Assembly (NCBI GenBank): GCA_934613645.1
Contig: CAKTTC010000007.1
Coordinates: forward strand, 1-64,000
Length of the DNA: 64,000 bases
Reading direction: 5' to 3'
Source of the DNA: an uncultured Opitutales bacterium
Lineage (GTDB): Bacteria; Verrucomicrobiota; Verrucomicrobiia; Opitutales; Intestinicryptomonadaceae
Shown: piece by piece, positions 24,326-32,261 of the stretch
Numbering within the stretch: position 1 is the stretch's first letter
How the letters are laid out: every line of letters begins with the position of its first letter
Translations under genes and position numbers: made by a program
Notes under the pieces: model-generated
Seen by the model: the letters and a program-made list of their open reading frames with translations, nothing else
What the model was told of the DNA's origin: nothing
Database searches by the model: none

Positions 24326-24759
24326 ACGTGGTGGTATCCTGTTTTTGCCGTTATTGTTTTCGCCCTGTAAAGCTGTTCGGCAATGATTGCGCGGGCGAAT
24401 TCGTGCGTGAAAGTCATCGGAGAAAGCGACATGACAACATCGGCGCGCTTTCTGATTTTGTCGTCCAAGCCGAACGGGCCGCCTATGACGAACGCGCTTG
24501 CCCCGCGCATGAGGTCGGCCTCGAGCATTTTAGACAGCTCCACGGAAGAGAACATCTTGCCTTCTTCGCTCAGAACGTAGACGCGCCCGCGGAAGTTTTT
24601 TAGCGCGTCGAGCATTTTGTCGGCTTCGGCCGCGGGAGTGGAGTCTTTTATCTCAACGCATTCGAAGTTGCAGAAGTGCTTTATGCGCGAAAAATAGTCG
24701 GCACACAATTCCGCCAACGCCCTGTTCTTCATCTTCCCGACTGCCACAAGTTTTATCAT
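24322..24759 (-). CDS. rlmH: 23S rRNA (pseudouridine1915-N3)-methyltransferase
   Basis: 145-residue SPOUT-class methyltransferase of the RlmH/YbeA family. The typical start MIKLVAVGKMKN, the SAM-binding knot segment AFVIGGPFGLDD and the C-terminal SPMTFTHEFARAIIAEQLYRA with YHH at the end are all present. It methylates N3 of pseudouridine 1915 in helix 69 of 23S rRNA. ATG 24759 is chosen over a TTG two codons earlier because it gives the conserved N-terminus. It is first in a minus-strand operon with two exported proteins, an unusual partnership. Confidence 0.93.
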   Translation of the reverse strand: MIKLVAVGKMKNRALAELCADYFSRIKHFCNFECVEIKDSTPAAEADKMLDALKNFRGRVYVLSEEGKMFSSVELSKMLEADLMRGASAFVIGGPFGLDDKIRKRADVVMSLSPMTFTHEFARAIIAEQLYRAKTITAKTGYHHV

Positions 24760-24778
24760 ACTCAACGGCGATTCAAGC

Positions 24779-24837
24779 GCGCGGGCGGGGTGCTGTCAAG
24801 TTTTTAGCCCGCGCGGAAAGGGCGAAACAACCGCGCG
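24779..24837 (+). repeat. 59-base direct repeat, copy 1 (upstream of the GH36-like gene)
   Basis: 59 bases that recur at 27146-27204 with only three differences. GCGCGGGC and GCCCGCGC can pair around a 20-base loop holding GTGCTGTCAAGTTTTTA, and alternatively CCCGCGCGG (24809-24817) pairs with CCGCGCGGG (24831-24839). It ends 139 bases before the GH36-like ATG and lies 20 bases upstream of rlmH. Confidence 0.85.
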
Positions 24838-24976
24838 GGGGCAGGCGCACAATACTGCCCGCACAATCTGTTTTCCGCCGACTGCGCCGGCCTTTCAGAA
24901 TTTTATTGACTCCCGTTGTAGCTGTATTTTTTTATTTTACCAAACATAACTAAACAAAAAATAAACCAACTTGTAT

Positions 24977-27142
24977 ATGATGAAAACGGGAAAATTGCTT
25001 ATTGCCGCGTGCGCGTTTGCGCCGCTTTGTGTGCTTGCCGACTGGAACGTGGCGTTCGACGAAAAAACGTCTGTTTTGACTGCCGAAAACGGCGGGTTCG
25101 CCGTTTCGGGAAAATTGTCGTTCAAGTCCCGCGGGAAAGACTGGCGTATTGTAAATTCGCGCGACGGCGTGGAAAACAGAATGGCTCTTGTAGACGCGCG
25201 CGGCGACGTTCAGGGGTATGTGGTTTTCCCGAAAAAAACCGATACGCTCGAAATCCTTTTCTACCACAGGACGGCGCAGGCATACGAGGGGAAAATCGGT
25301 TTTAGCGGAAGAATTGCCGCTCCCGCCGACGCATTTGCGTGCAGGTCGAACCCCGTTGACGGCGAACGCGTACTGCCGCTAAATTGCGGCGGCGCAGACT
25401 CCGCGCTGAACGACTCCGTATTCGCGCCCGAAACCGACACGCTGCTTGCAGTGTCGGCTGCGGAAGTGAAAATTTCGACGCTTTCGGCGAAATCATACGC
25501 GTTGAATCTGTCGGGAGAAATTGCGGAAAGCGCGCGCGCAAAGTTTGTCTTGGAGCTGCGCAAAGACTATTTCAAAAACGGATACGTTCCATACTACAAG
25601 CCGCTTTCGCTGAAAAACAGCCGAAAAACGCCCACGGGCTGGATGTCGTGGAACGTTTATTTCGACGGGGCTTCGGCGCGCGACAACCTCGCCGAGGCGA
25701 AAATCGGGCAAAAATTTTTGCAGCCGTTCGGTTGCGAATTTTGGTCGATTGAATCGTGGCAGGGCAATTCGCAGAAACTTCCCGTTGCAAAATTCCACCA
25801 CCTCGATTTGGAGGTTTGCCGCGAGCAGTTCCCCGAAGGAATGAAGAAACTCGCCGACAAAATCCGCGCGCTCGGGTTCAAGCCCGGAATTTGGATTGCC
25901 CCCTACGGCACGGGAAACACCGAATTTTACAACGCCCACAAAGACTGGTTTTTGCACTATCCCGACGGCAGACCCGTGTTTTCGTGGAACGGCTACTACA
26001 CAATAGACCCAACCTCTGCCGGCGCGCTCGGGCACATCGAAAAAATCATGCGCACGGCATCGCGCGAGTGGGGTTACGAATTCTTCAAAATAGACGGAAT
26101 GTCGGGGCGCAACTCGAGCTACTGCGCCCACCTTTTCGAACGCCCAGAAATCCGCGCCCTCTTCAAAAATCCCGACTGCAAAAACCCGTTCGAACAGACC
26201 GTAAAGGCGTTCCGTAGGGGAATCGGCGACGACCGCCTTTTTCTGGCGTGTCAGGGGCACTCATCGGGCGCGGAGGCCGCATATGCCGAAATGGCGCGTT
26301 CGGGCGCGGACATTGTCCACGCAAACAAGCCCGTTATGTGGGAGAACATTCTCCTTCAGGCGCGCTGCACAATCAACCAAGTTTTCACGCACAATCTGGC
26401 GATGATTCTCGACCCCGACACCGTGCTTGTTGGCGACCTTCCGCTCGAAGAGGCGCGCACAACCGCTACAATCGTAGCTCTCGCGGGGCAGTTGACGTTC
26501 TTCGGCGACCGCCTTGCAACCCTCCCGCCAGACCGAATGAAAATACTGCAGCAAACGCTTCCCGCCGTGCGCGTTCTGCCGTCGAATTTGTATCCGCAGT
26601 TCGGCATGCCGCGCGTTTGGAATTTGTCGGTAAAGCACCCCGTTTTTGGCGGCTACAACGTCGTGGCGTTTTTCAACTGGGACGATACCGAAAGGCTTGT
26701 TGAAGTTTCCGCGCGCGAGCTCGGCATACCCGACGGGCTTTACTGCTGCTACGAATTTTGGACGGGCGAAACGTATTCGAGCTTCAATCCGCCCTACGCA
26801 ATGCGCGTTCCGCCGCACGGCGTCCGCGTGCTTGCCGTGCGTCCCGCGTTGCCGCGCCCGCGGATTGTCGGGACGGACAGGCACATAGCCCAGACGGGTT
26901 TCGAAATTCTCGGCGAAAATTGGGATTCCGAAACAAACACCCTGTGCGGAAAAATAGCCCTTGTAAAAGACTTCCCCACAACGCTTACAGTCCAAATTCC
27001 CGCGAGATTTATGTTGGAGTCAGTTTTCGCCGAGGGGACTGAAATACTGACAAAAACCGACAACAATTCGGTAAAAATAACGTTCGTGAAGTCCCCCGAA
27101 AATTCGGGCGAATCCGCGGATTTTTCCGTCAAATTCAAGTAG
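24977..27142 (+). CDS. Secreted glycoside hydrolase, GH36-like (probable alpha-galactosidase)
   Basis: 721 residues with signal peptide LLIAACAFAPLCVLA. A beta-sandwich N-terminal part precedes a TIM barrel with GH36/GH27 hallmarks: TPTGWMSWNVYFDGA, GFKPGIWIAPYGTG, and the expected nucleophile Asp at about residue 373 in FFKIDGMSG. RNSSYCAH and DPDTVLVGDLP follow, then a C-terminal beta domain. The family hydrolyses alpha-galactosides, and some members act on alpha-N-acetylgalactosaminides. The exact substrate is not fixed by motif. ATG 24977 or 24980 could be used. The leader is A/C-rich without a clear ribosome-binding site. The gene is bracketed by two copies of a 59-base repeat. Confidence 0.85.
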   Translation: MMKTGKLLIAACAFAPLCVLADWNVAFDEKTSVLTAENGGFAVSGKLSFKSRGKDWRIVNSRDGVENRMALVDARGDVQGYVVFPKKTDTLEILFYHRTAQAYEGKIGFSGRIAAPADAFACRSNPVDGERVLPLNCGGADSALNDSVFAPETDTLLAVSAAEVKISTLSAKSYALNLSGEIAESARAKFVLELRKDYFKNGYVPYYKPLSLKNSRKTPTGWMSWNVYFDGASARDNLAEAKIGQKFLQPFGCEFWSIESWQGNSQKLPVAKFHHLDLEVCREQFPEGMKKLADKIRALGFKPGIWIAPYGTGNTEFYNAHKDWFLHYPDGRPVFSWNGYYTIDPTSAGALGHIEKIMRTASREWGYEFFKIDGMSGRNSSYCAHLFERPEIRALFKNPDCKNPFEQTVKAFRRGIGDDRLFLACQGHSSGAEAAYAEMARSGADIVHANKPVMWENILLQARCTINQVFTHNLAMILDPDTVLVGDLPLEEARTTATIVALAGQLTFFGDRLATLPPDRMKILQQTLPAVRVLPSNLYPQFGMPRVWNLSVKHPVFGGYNVVAFFNWDDTERLVEVSARELGIPDGLYCCYEFWTGETYSSFNPPYAMRVPPHGVRVLAVRPALPRPRIVGTDRHIAQTGFEILGENWDSETNTLCGKIALVKDFPTTLTVQIPARFMLESVFAEGTEILTKTDNNSVKITFVKSPENSGESADFSVKFK

Positions 27143-27145
27143 CGT

Positions 27146-27204
27146 GCGCGGGCGGGGTGCTGTCAAGTTTTTAGCCCGAGCCGAAAGGGCGGAACAACCG
27201 CGCG
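27146..27204 (+). repeat. 59-base direct repeat, copy 2 (between the GH36-like gene and pyrD)
   Basis: Begins 3 bases after the stop codon of the GH36-like gene and ends 131 bases before the pyrD ATG. 56 of 59 bases match copy 1, in the same orientation. The first stem carries one mismatch here (GCGCGGGC with GCCCGAGC). The distance to the next + strand start is similar in both copies, hinting at a cis-acting leader or promoter-linked role. Confidence 0.85.
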
Positions 27205-27335
27205 CGGCGGCTGCCGAAAAAAAATCTTGTATTATCCCGCGCGTTTGACAGAATTTCGCGCAATATTTTTCAAGTCGGCGTCGGCAAATCCGCGCGCCGA
27301 TTTGGGCAAGGCAGAAAATTTTTTTCGGACACACT

Positions 27336-28397
27336 ATGGATTCATTCTACGAAAACGTTGTCAGACCGATTCTGTTCAAACAGAATCCCGAAGTCGCCCA
27401 CGATATGGCGTTGCAGGCCATGAAAATAGTGGGGGCAATACCCCCGCTGCGCGCGGTCGTGGAGTATTTGAGCCTCGTGAAAACCAAAAAGCCCGTCCGC
27501 GTTTTCGGAATCGACTTCCCCAACCGCGTCGGCTTGGCTGCGGGGTTCGACAAAGACGCATACGCGTTCCGCGCCGCGCCCGCGTTCGGCTTCGGACACG
27601 TCGAGATAGGCACGGTTTCGATGCTCAAACAGGCGGGTAATCCGAAGCCGAGAATGTTCCGCTATCCCGATTTGGAGGCGGTGGTCAACAGCTGCGGCTT
27701 CCCCAACGACGGCGCGGAGGAAATTGCCGCGCGCCTTGCCGCCACGGTTTCGAAGAAGGGCAGAAAAAAATGCCCGCTCGGAATCAACATAGGAAAGTCC
27801 AAAATCACGCCGCTTGAAAACGCCGCGGAAGACTACCTGTTCAGCTTCAACGCCCTCGCCGACTACGCCGACTTTTTCGTAATCAACGTCAGCAGCCCCA
27901 ATACGCCCGAATTGCGCCGCCTGCAGGGCAGGGACTTCCTCCCGAACCTCTTGGGCGCAATAACAAAGGCGAACGAAGACAGGGCTAAAAAACTTTCCGT
28001 CGGCAGGATTCCGATTGTTCTGAAAATCGCCCCCGATTTGACTTTCAACGAAATCGACTCCATCTTGGAGGTTCTGCTTTCGTTCAAACTCGACGGTATT
28101 TGCGCCACAAACACCACAATCTCGCGCGTGCGCGACAACATGCAGCCCAAGGGCGGCATGAGCGGCAAACCGCTTTTCGAGCGCAGTCTGGAAATTGTCC
28201 GCTACATCTCGAAAGCGACCGACGGCAAACTCCCGATTATCGGCGTCGGCGGCATTACCGACTGCAAGCGCGCGGGCGATATGCTCAACGCGGGCGCAAG
28301 CTTGGTTCAGATTTATACGGGCATGATTTTCCGCGGGCCGTTCTTCGCGCGCTCCGTGGCGAAATCGCTGCTGTGGAAAGACAGCGACTGGCTTTAA
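27336..28397 (+). CDS. pyrD: Dihydroorotate dehydrogenase (quinone), class 2
   Basis: 353 residues, the usual class 2 length. The N-terminal helical membrane-association region (MDSFYENVVRPILFKQNPEV) is present. FMN-binding motifs include NRVGLAAGFDKDA and LGINIGKSK, and the active-site region NVSSPNTPELRRLQ holds the catalytic Ser of class 2 enzymes. IIGVGGI and IYTGMIFRGP bind phosphate. It oxidises dihydroorotate to orotate at the inner membrane, passing electrons to quinone. A TTGACA box lies at 27246-27251. efp follows 36 bases later. Confidence 0.95.
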   Translation: MDSFYENVVRPILFKQNPEVAHDMALQAMKIVGAIPPLRAVVEYLSLVKTKKPVRVFGIDFPNRVGLAAGFDKDAYAFRAAPAFGFGHVEIGTVSMLKQAGNPKPRMFRYPDLEAVVNSCGFPNDGAEEIAARLAATVSKKGRKKCPLGINIGKSKITPLENAAEDYLFSFNALADYADFFVINVSSPNTPELRRLQGRDFLPNLLGAITKANEDRAKKLSVGRIPIVLKIAPDLTFNEIDSILEVLLSFKLDGICATNTTISRVRDNMQPKGGMSGKPLFERSLEIVRYISKATDGKLPIIGVGGITDCKRAGDMLNAGASLVQIYTGMIFRGPFFARSVAKSLLWKDSDWL

Positions 28398-28433
28398 TTA
28401 AAACTACATTCATTAAGAAACAGGAAAAAATAT

Positions 28434-28991
28434 ATGGCAAATCCCACAGACATCAGAAAAGGCAGGGTAATAATGTATAACGGCGTGCCGCACGCGGTAA
28501 TGAGCATGCTCCACCGCACGCAGGGGCGTCAGGCGGGCTTCGTGCAGACAGTTCTGCGCAACCTCGACACAAACGCATCGACGGCGGTAAAATTCCGCTC
28601 CACGGACTCTGTCGAATTCTGCCACACCACAAACAAGCCCCTCGAGTTTTCGTATATCGACGGCGACCACTACCACTTCATCGACACCGAAACTTTCGAC
28701 GACATCGTCCTGATGAAATCGACAATCGGCGAAGACGTGAAATGGCTGCAGGAGGGCGTAAGCTACAACATTTTGTTCGTTGACGGAAATCCCGTTTCGG
28801 TAGAGCTTCCCAACAATATCGAAATAGAGGTTGCCGAGGCCGCCGAAGGCCTGCGCGGCGACACTTCCTCCGCTCCCACAAAGGCCGTGACTCTTGCAAA
28901 CGGCGTAGTTCTGCAAGTGCCCCTGTTCATCAAGCAGGGCGACAAAATCAAAGTCCGCACTGAGGACAACACCTACATCAGCCGCGCATAG
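28434..28991 (+). CDS. efp: Elongation factor P, arginine-tip type
   Basis: 185 residues, three beta domains; helps ribosomes through polyproline stretches. The start MANPTDIRKGRVIMYNG and the C-terminal VQVPLFIKQGDKIKV-like end fit (here LQVPLFIKQGDKIKVRTED). The tip loop of domain I reads HRTQGRQAG and puts Arg at position 32 (codon 28527-28529), where EF-P proteins carry either a beta-lysylated Lys or a rhamnosylated Arg. The Arg form implies an EarP-like rhamnosyltransferase, or no modification. No earP is in this window. An AGGA ribosome-binding site precedes the ATG. Confidence 0.95.
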   Translation: MANPTDIRKGRVIMYNGVPHAVMSMLHRTQGRQAGFVQTVLRNLDTNASTAVKFRSTDSVEFCHTTNKPLEFSYIDGDHYHFIDTETFDDIVLMKSTIGEDVKWLQEGVSYNILFVDGNPVSVELPNNIEIEVAEAAEGLRGDTSSAPTKAVTLANGVVLQVPLFIKQGDKIKVRTEDNTYISRA

Positions 28992-29018
28992 CGGTTTTTG
29001 CGCCACCCCCACGCCGTT

Positions 29019-30332
29019 ATGGAAAGTTTGATACCGGAGCCTAAAAAAATAACAATCAAAGCTTCTGATTTGCGCGGCATTCTGGAGTATGTGCCGCTGT
29101 ATCAAAACCAGACGTTCGTCATTTCCATAGACGGCAGCGTGGTGGGGTGCGACAATTTTTCCGACATAATAACCGACATTGCCGTTCTGCGCAGCTTGGG
29201 CATAAACGTTGTGGTTGTCCACGGGATAGGAAGCCAGCTGAAAAAGGCGGCGGCGGAGCGCGGCGTGAAAATTTCCGACGTCTACGGCACGAACGTTGTC
29301 GACGACGCCACGCTGAATTTGGCGAAGGAAATTTCCGCCAATCTCTCACAGACAATCATCGACGCCTTCGCAACGCGCAACATAAACTGCGTGTGCACAA
29401 ACGCCGTCCGCGCCACGGAGGTCGGCATAATTTCGGGCGTCGACTACCTCAACGCGGGGCGCATTGAAAAGGTCGATTTCCACGTTTTGCAGAACCTGCT
29501 TTCGCTGGGAATGATTCCGATAATTTCGCCGATGGCAGTCAACGCGCAGGGGCGTTTGTTCCGCATGAATTCCGACGACCTCGCCGCGGAACTTGCAATG
29601 GGGCTTTCGGCGTCGAAACTCATTTATATGACGGAAACGCGCGGACTGCTGCTGGGCGACGAACGCGCAGTCGCGTTCCCGATTGCCGAGGTAAAACACA
29701 TTTTGGCGGAGCGCGAAAGCCTTGTAGACCCGCGCGTGCTCTCGAAAGTAAAGTGCGCGGTAAAGGCGTTGGAAAGCCAGCGCACGCCGCGCGCGCATAT
29801 TCTGGACGGGCGCGAGTTCGCCTGCCTGCTCACCGAGCTTTTCGATAAAGTCGGCTGCGCAACTATGATTTACGCCGACGAATATCAGCGCATACGCCGC
29901 GCCACGTCCGACGACGTTTCGCAAATTTTCAACATAACTTCCGTTTCGGCGAAAACGCAGAATTTGGTGTTCCGTTCGCGCGAGGAAATAGCCGCGAAAA
30001 TCGGCTCTTACTTCGTCTACGAGATGGACGCAAGCATAATAGGCGTTGTGAGCCTGCTCGACTTGGGCGGCGGGTGCGCCGAACTTGCAAGCCTGCATGT
30101 TCAGCCGTTCTATCAGGGCAACGGCGTGGGCAGGAAAATGGTGGAGTTCGTGAAAATGAAGGCGGCGGAGCGCGGGTTTAAAAAACTGTTTTCGCTGAGC
30201 ACTAAAAGCGCGCCGTTTTTTACAACGGCGTGCGGATTCAGAGAAGTGGAGGCGTCGGAATTGCCCGCGGCGCGCCTTGAAAAATATAGGGCTTCGGGAC
30301 GTAATTCAAAAGTTTTCCTTTTTGCGCTGTAG
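29019..30332 (+). CDS. argA: Amino-acid N-acetyltransferase (N-acetylglutamate synthase), AAK-GNAT
   Basis: 437 residues. The N-terminal amino-acid kinase fold (VISIDGSVVGCDNFSDIITD, VVVVHGIGSQL, NAGRIEKVDFHVLQNLLSLG) is the arginine-sensing part in this family. A GNAT acetyltransferase domain follows from about residue 295 (RRATSDDVSQIFNI, then HVQPFYQGNGVGRKMVEFVK). The order and length match ArgA-type N-acetylglutamate synthase, the first step of arginine synthesis. ATG 29019 is the only good start; an in-frame TTG seven codons earlier lacks support. Followed by a cluster of short hairpin repeats. Confidence 0.92.
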   Translation: MESLIPEPKKITIKASDLRGILEYVPLYQNQTFVISIDGSVVGCDNFSDIITDIAVLRSLGINVVVVHGIGSQLKKAAAERGVKISDVYGTNVVDDATLNLAKEISANLSQTIIDAFATRNINCVCTNAVRATEVGIISGVDYLNAGRIEKVDFHVLQNLLSLGMIPIISPMAVNAQGRLFRMNSDDLAAELAMGLSASKLIYMTETRGLLLGDERAVAFPIAEVKHILAERESLVDPRVLSKVKCAVKALESQRTPRAHILDGREFACLLTELFDKVGCATMIYADEYQRIRRATSDDVSQIFNITSVSAKTQNLVFRSREEIAAKIGSYFVYEMDASIIGVVSLLDLGGGCAELASLHVQPFYQGNGVGRKMVEFVKMKAAERGFKKLFSLSTKSAPFFTTACGFREVEASELPAARLEKYRASGRNSKVFLFAL

Positions 30333-30360
30333 GCTTTAAGCGGTGAGGGAAGAAGAAAAA

Positions 30361-30428
30361 AAACTTTAGCCGAAAGATAAAGGCGTATCGGCTGCGCCGA
30401 TTGCCGCCCCTTACGAAAACATAAAAAA
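30361..30428 (+). repeat. Short hairpin element (copy 9)
   Basis: Left flank AAACTTTAGCCGAAAG, AAAGGCGT, central palindrome ATCGGC-TGC-GCCGAT (30387-30401), then TGCCGCCCCTTACG and ACATAAAAAA. First of a tight cluster of full and truncated copies in 30333-30692. Confidence 0.8.
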
Positions 30429-30493
30429 CTTTAACCAAAAAGCAAAGGCGTATCGGCTGCGCCGATTGCCGCCACTTCCCGATATGTAAAAAA
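30426..30493 (+). repeat. Short hairpin element (copy 10)
   Basis: Nearly a direct duplicate of copy 9. The palindrome ATCGGC-TGC-GCCGAT lies at 30452-30466, with TGCCGCCACTTCCCG and ATATGTAAAAAA to the right. Confidence 0.8.
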
Positions 30494-30557
30494 CGCCGAT
30501 TGCTGCTCCTTTCGAAAATGTAAAAAAGCCGATTGTCGCGCTTTAGGAAAAGCAAAA
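30494..30557 (+). repeat. Two truncated short hairpin elements
   Basis: Two half-copies (30494-30526 and 30528-30557). Each starts at the right arm GCCGAT and keeps only the right box and the A-rich end. The left flank and left stem arm are missing, so neither can form the central hairpin. Confidence 0.65.
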
Positions 30558-30622
30558 AACTTCAACAATAGTCAAAGGCGAATTACTTGCGGCAATCGCC
30601 GCCACTTCCCGATATGTAAAAA
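30556..30622 (+). repeat. Short hairpin element (copy 11)
   Basis: Full copy with left flank AAAACTTCAACAATAG, a decayed palindrome ATTACT-TGC-GGCAAT (30582-30596) and CGCCGCCACTTCCCG. One mismatch in the stem. Confidence 0.7.
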
Positions 30623-30623
30623 A

Positions 30624-30692
30624 CGCCGATTGCTGCCACTTACGAATATGTAAAAAACGCCGATTGCCGCCCCTTACCAACATATAAAAAAA
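30624..30692 (+). repeat. Two truncated short hairpin elements overlapping the 3' end of rsmD
   Basis: Half-copies at about 30624-30655 and 30658-30691, again starting at the right arm GCCGAT. On the opposite strand they encode the last 16 or so residues and the stop codon of RsmD. Confidence 0.65.
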
Positions 30693-31239
30693 TTAGCTGC
30701 GAGGGCTTGCCTTTTGACTTTTTGCCTAAACGCTTTGCTAACTTAAAACCTTCGGGCGCGTCGGGTTCGAATTCGGCGGGGGCTTCTAAAATTATGTAGG
30801 CGTTCTCGCGTGCAACGCGGCCGAATAGCTCGAAAAGACTTTTCTGAAAGTCGGCGTTGCTTAAAAGCGCATACGGCGGGTCGGCAAAAATCAGGTCAAA
30901 CGCACTGTCGGAAAGCGCGTGCTTGCACTTGAAACAGTCGGCGAGCGCGGCGGAAAGCTTCGCGGGAACGAGCTTCTGAACGCGAGCAATGTTGCGCTTT
31001 AAAAACGCGAACGCGGCTGGCGATTTTTCCACAAAAACCGCACTTTTCGCGCCCCTGCTTGCCGCTTCAAGCCCGTATGCGCCCGTGCCCGCAAAGATGT
31101 CGAGAACGTCGGCGTTTTCGGGAATGTCGCCAAGCGATGAAAATACGGCAAGACGCGCGGCGTCGGTCGCGGGGCGAGTGGCGTCTCCGCGCGGGGCGTC
31201 CAGTAAAATACTTCTTGCATATCCCGCCGTTATTCTCAT
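30640..31239 (-). CDS. rsmD: 16S rRNA (guanine966-N2)-methyltransferase, RsmD-like
   Basis: 199 residues. The family start MRITAGYARSILLDAP matches the RsmD pattern. The SAM motif is VLDIFAGTGAYGLEAASRGA, the acidic motif AVFVEKS, and the catalytic motif FADPPY. It methylates G966 of 16S rRNA. The protein would normally end near IFLY. Here the reading frame continues about 14 residues (VGKGRQSAFFTYS) through short hairpin repeats before reaching a stop, so repeat insertion has replaced the native C-terminus. It is divergent from the LpxR-like gene with only 12 bases between start codons. Confidence 0.9.
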   Translation of the reverse strand: MRITAGYARSILLDAPRGDATRPATDAARLAVFSSLGDIPENADVLDIFAGTGAYGLEAASRGAKSAVFVEKSPAAFAFLKRNIARVQKLVPAKLSAALADCFKCKHALSDSAFDLIFADPPYALLSNADFQKSLFELFGRVARENAYIILEAPAEFEPDAPEGFKLAKRLGKKSKGKPSQLIFLYVGKGRQSAFFTYS

Positions 31240-31251
31240 ATTTTGTAGAGT

Positions 31252-32238
31252 ATGAAATTTTGGGTAGGGTTGTCAACATTTCTGCTTTCCGCTTCGTGTT
31301 TTGCGGCGTCGCAGACGTGCGCGAACGCGCTTTCGCTGTTCGTGGAAAACGATATGTTTTTTTCGGACAGATACTACACAAACGGGCTTAAAATACAGTG
31401 GACAAACGAGGGCGGCGATTTCTGGACCAGCGCCGCGCAGTTCGCGGTGCTCGATTTGTTCGTGAAAGATTCCCCGAATGCAAAACGCTTCCAGACGCTG
31501 TCGCTCGGGCAGAATATGTATGTGCCGCACTCAATAAAAAACCCCGTGCCGTCGCTTTCCGACCGCCCATACGCGGGCTGGCTTTACCTGAACGCGGCGT
31601 CGCACATTGCTACGGAAAATTCGCTCGATACGTTCGCGATAACCGCGGGCATTTTCGGACGCCATTCCTACGCGAGCGATGTCCAGCAGTGGTGGCACGA
31701 TACGTTCGACTTCGAAGAGCCGCTCGGCTGGGACTACCAGCTTGACGACGAGTTCGGCTTTGTGCTTTCCTACAAACATTCGCAGCGCGTTTGGCGCGCG
31801 CGGGCGGGCGCGCTTGAGTGCGACGCAATCGTTTCGGGCGCGGTAGATGCGGGAAATGTTATGTGTCAGGGCGTGCTTTCGGCGTTGTTCCGCGTGGGCG
31901 CGAACCTCCCGCAAAGCTTCGACTTCAGCAGAATCGACTACGCCTCCTCGACCAACGTTGCGTATTCGCGCGGCGAGTCCGACTTCCACTTCTACTTCCA
32001 GTGCGGCGCAAGCGCGCGCTTTGTGGGCTACGATATTACAATAAACGGCGGAGCGTTCGCGTCGTCGCCCTACAAACTCAATCCGGAGTGGTTCGTGTGC
32101 GAGCCGATGGGCGGATTTTCGCTGCGCTACAAAAACGCGCAGGCCGACTTCAACCTCACCTACCGCACGCGCGATTTCCGCGGACAGGACATCGGACACC
32201 ATACTTTCTGGACAGTTTCGCTTAAATATTTGTTTTAG
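31252..32238 (+). CDS. LpxR-like lipid A deacylase family (DUF2219) outer-membrane protein
   Basis: 328 residues with signal peptide FLLSASCFAA. The mature start LSLFVENDMFFSDRYYTNGL carries the Asn-Asp pair and the DRYYTNG motif of LpxR active sites, followed by SDRPYAGWLYLN and GRHSYASDVQQWWHDTF with the expected His. The end alternates hydrophobic residues and closes in LKYLF, as outer-membrane barrels do. LpxR removes the 3'-acyloxyacyl chain of lipid A. It probably lies in the outer membrane. thiC begins 23 bases after the stop. Confidence 0.85.
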   Translation: MKFWVGLSTFLLSASCFAASQTCANALSLFVENDMFFSDRYYTNGLKIQWTNEGGDFWTSAAQFAVLDLFVKDSPNAKRFQTLSLGQNMYVPHSIKNPVPSLSDRPYAGWLYLNAASHIATENSLDTFAITAGIFGRHSYASDVQQWWHDTFDFEEPLGWDYQLDDEFGFVLSYKHSQRVWRARAGALECDAIVSGAVDAGNVMCQGVLSALFRVGANLPQSFDFSRIDYASSTNVAYSRGESDFHFYFQCGASARFVGYDITINGGAFASSPYKLNPEWFVCEPMGGFSLRYKNAQADFNLTYRTRDFRGQDIGHHTFWTVSLKYLF

Positions 32239-32261
32239 TAATTTTTGATAATTTTTAGATT

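Noticed and set aside
32239..32261. TPP riboswitch before thiC
   Set aside because: Only 23 bases separate thiC from the previous gene, and the upstream coding sequence shows no THI-box motifs.
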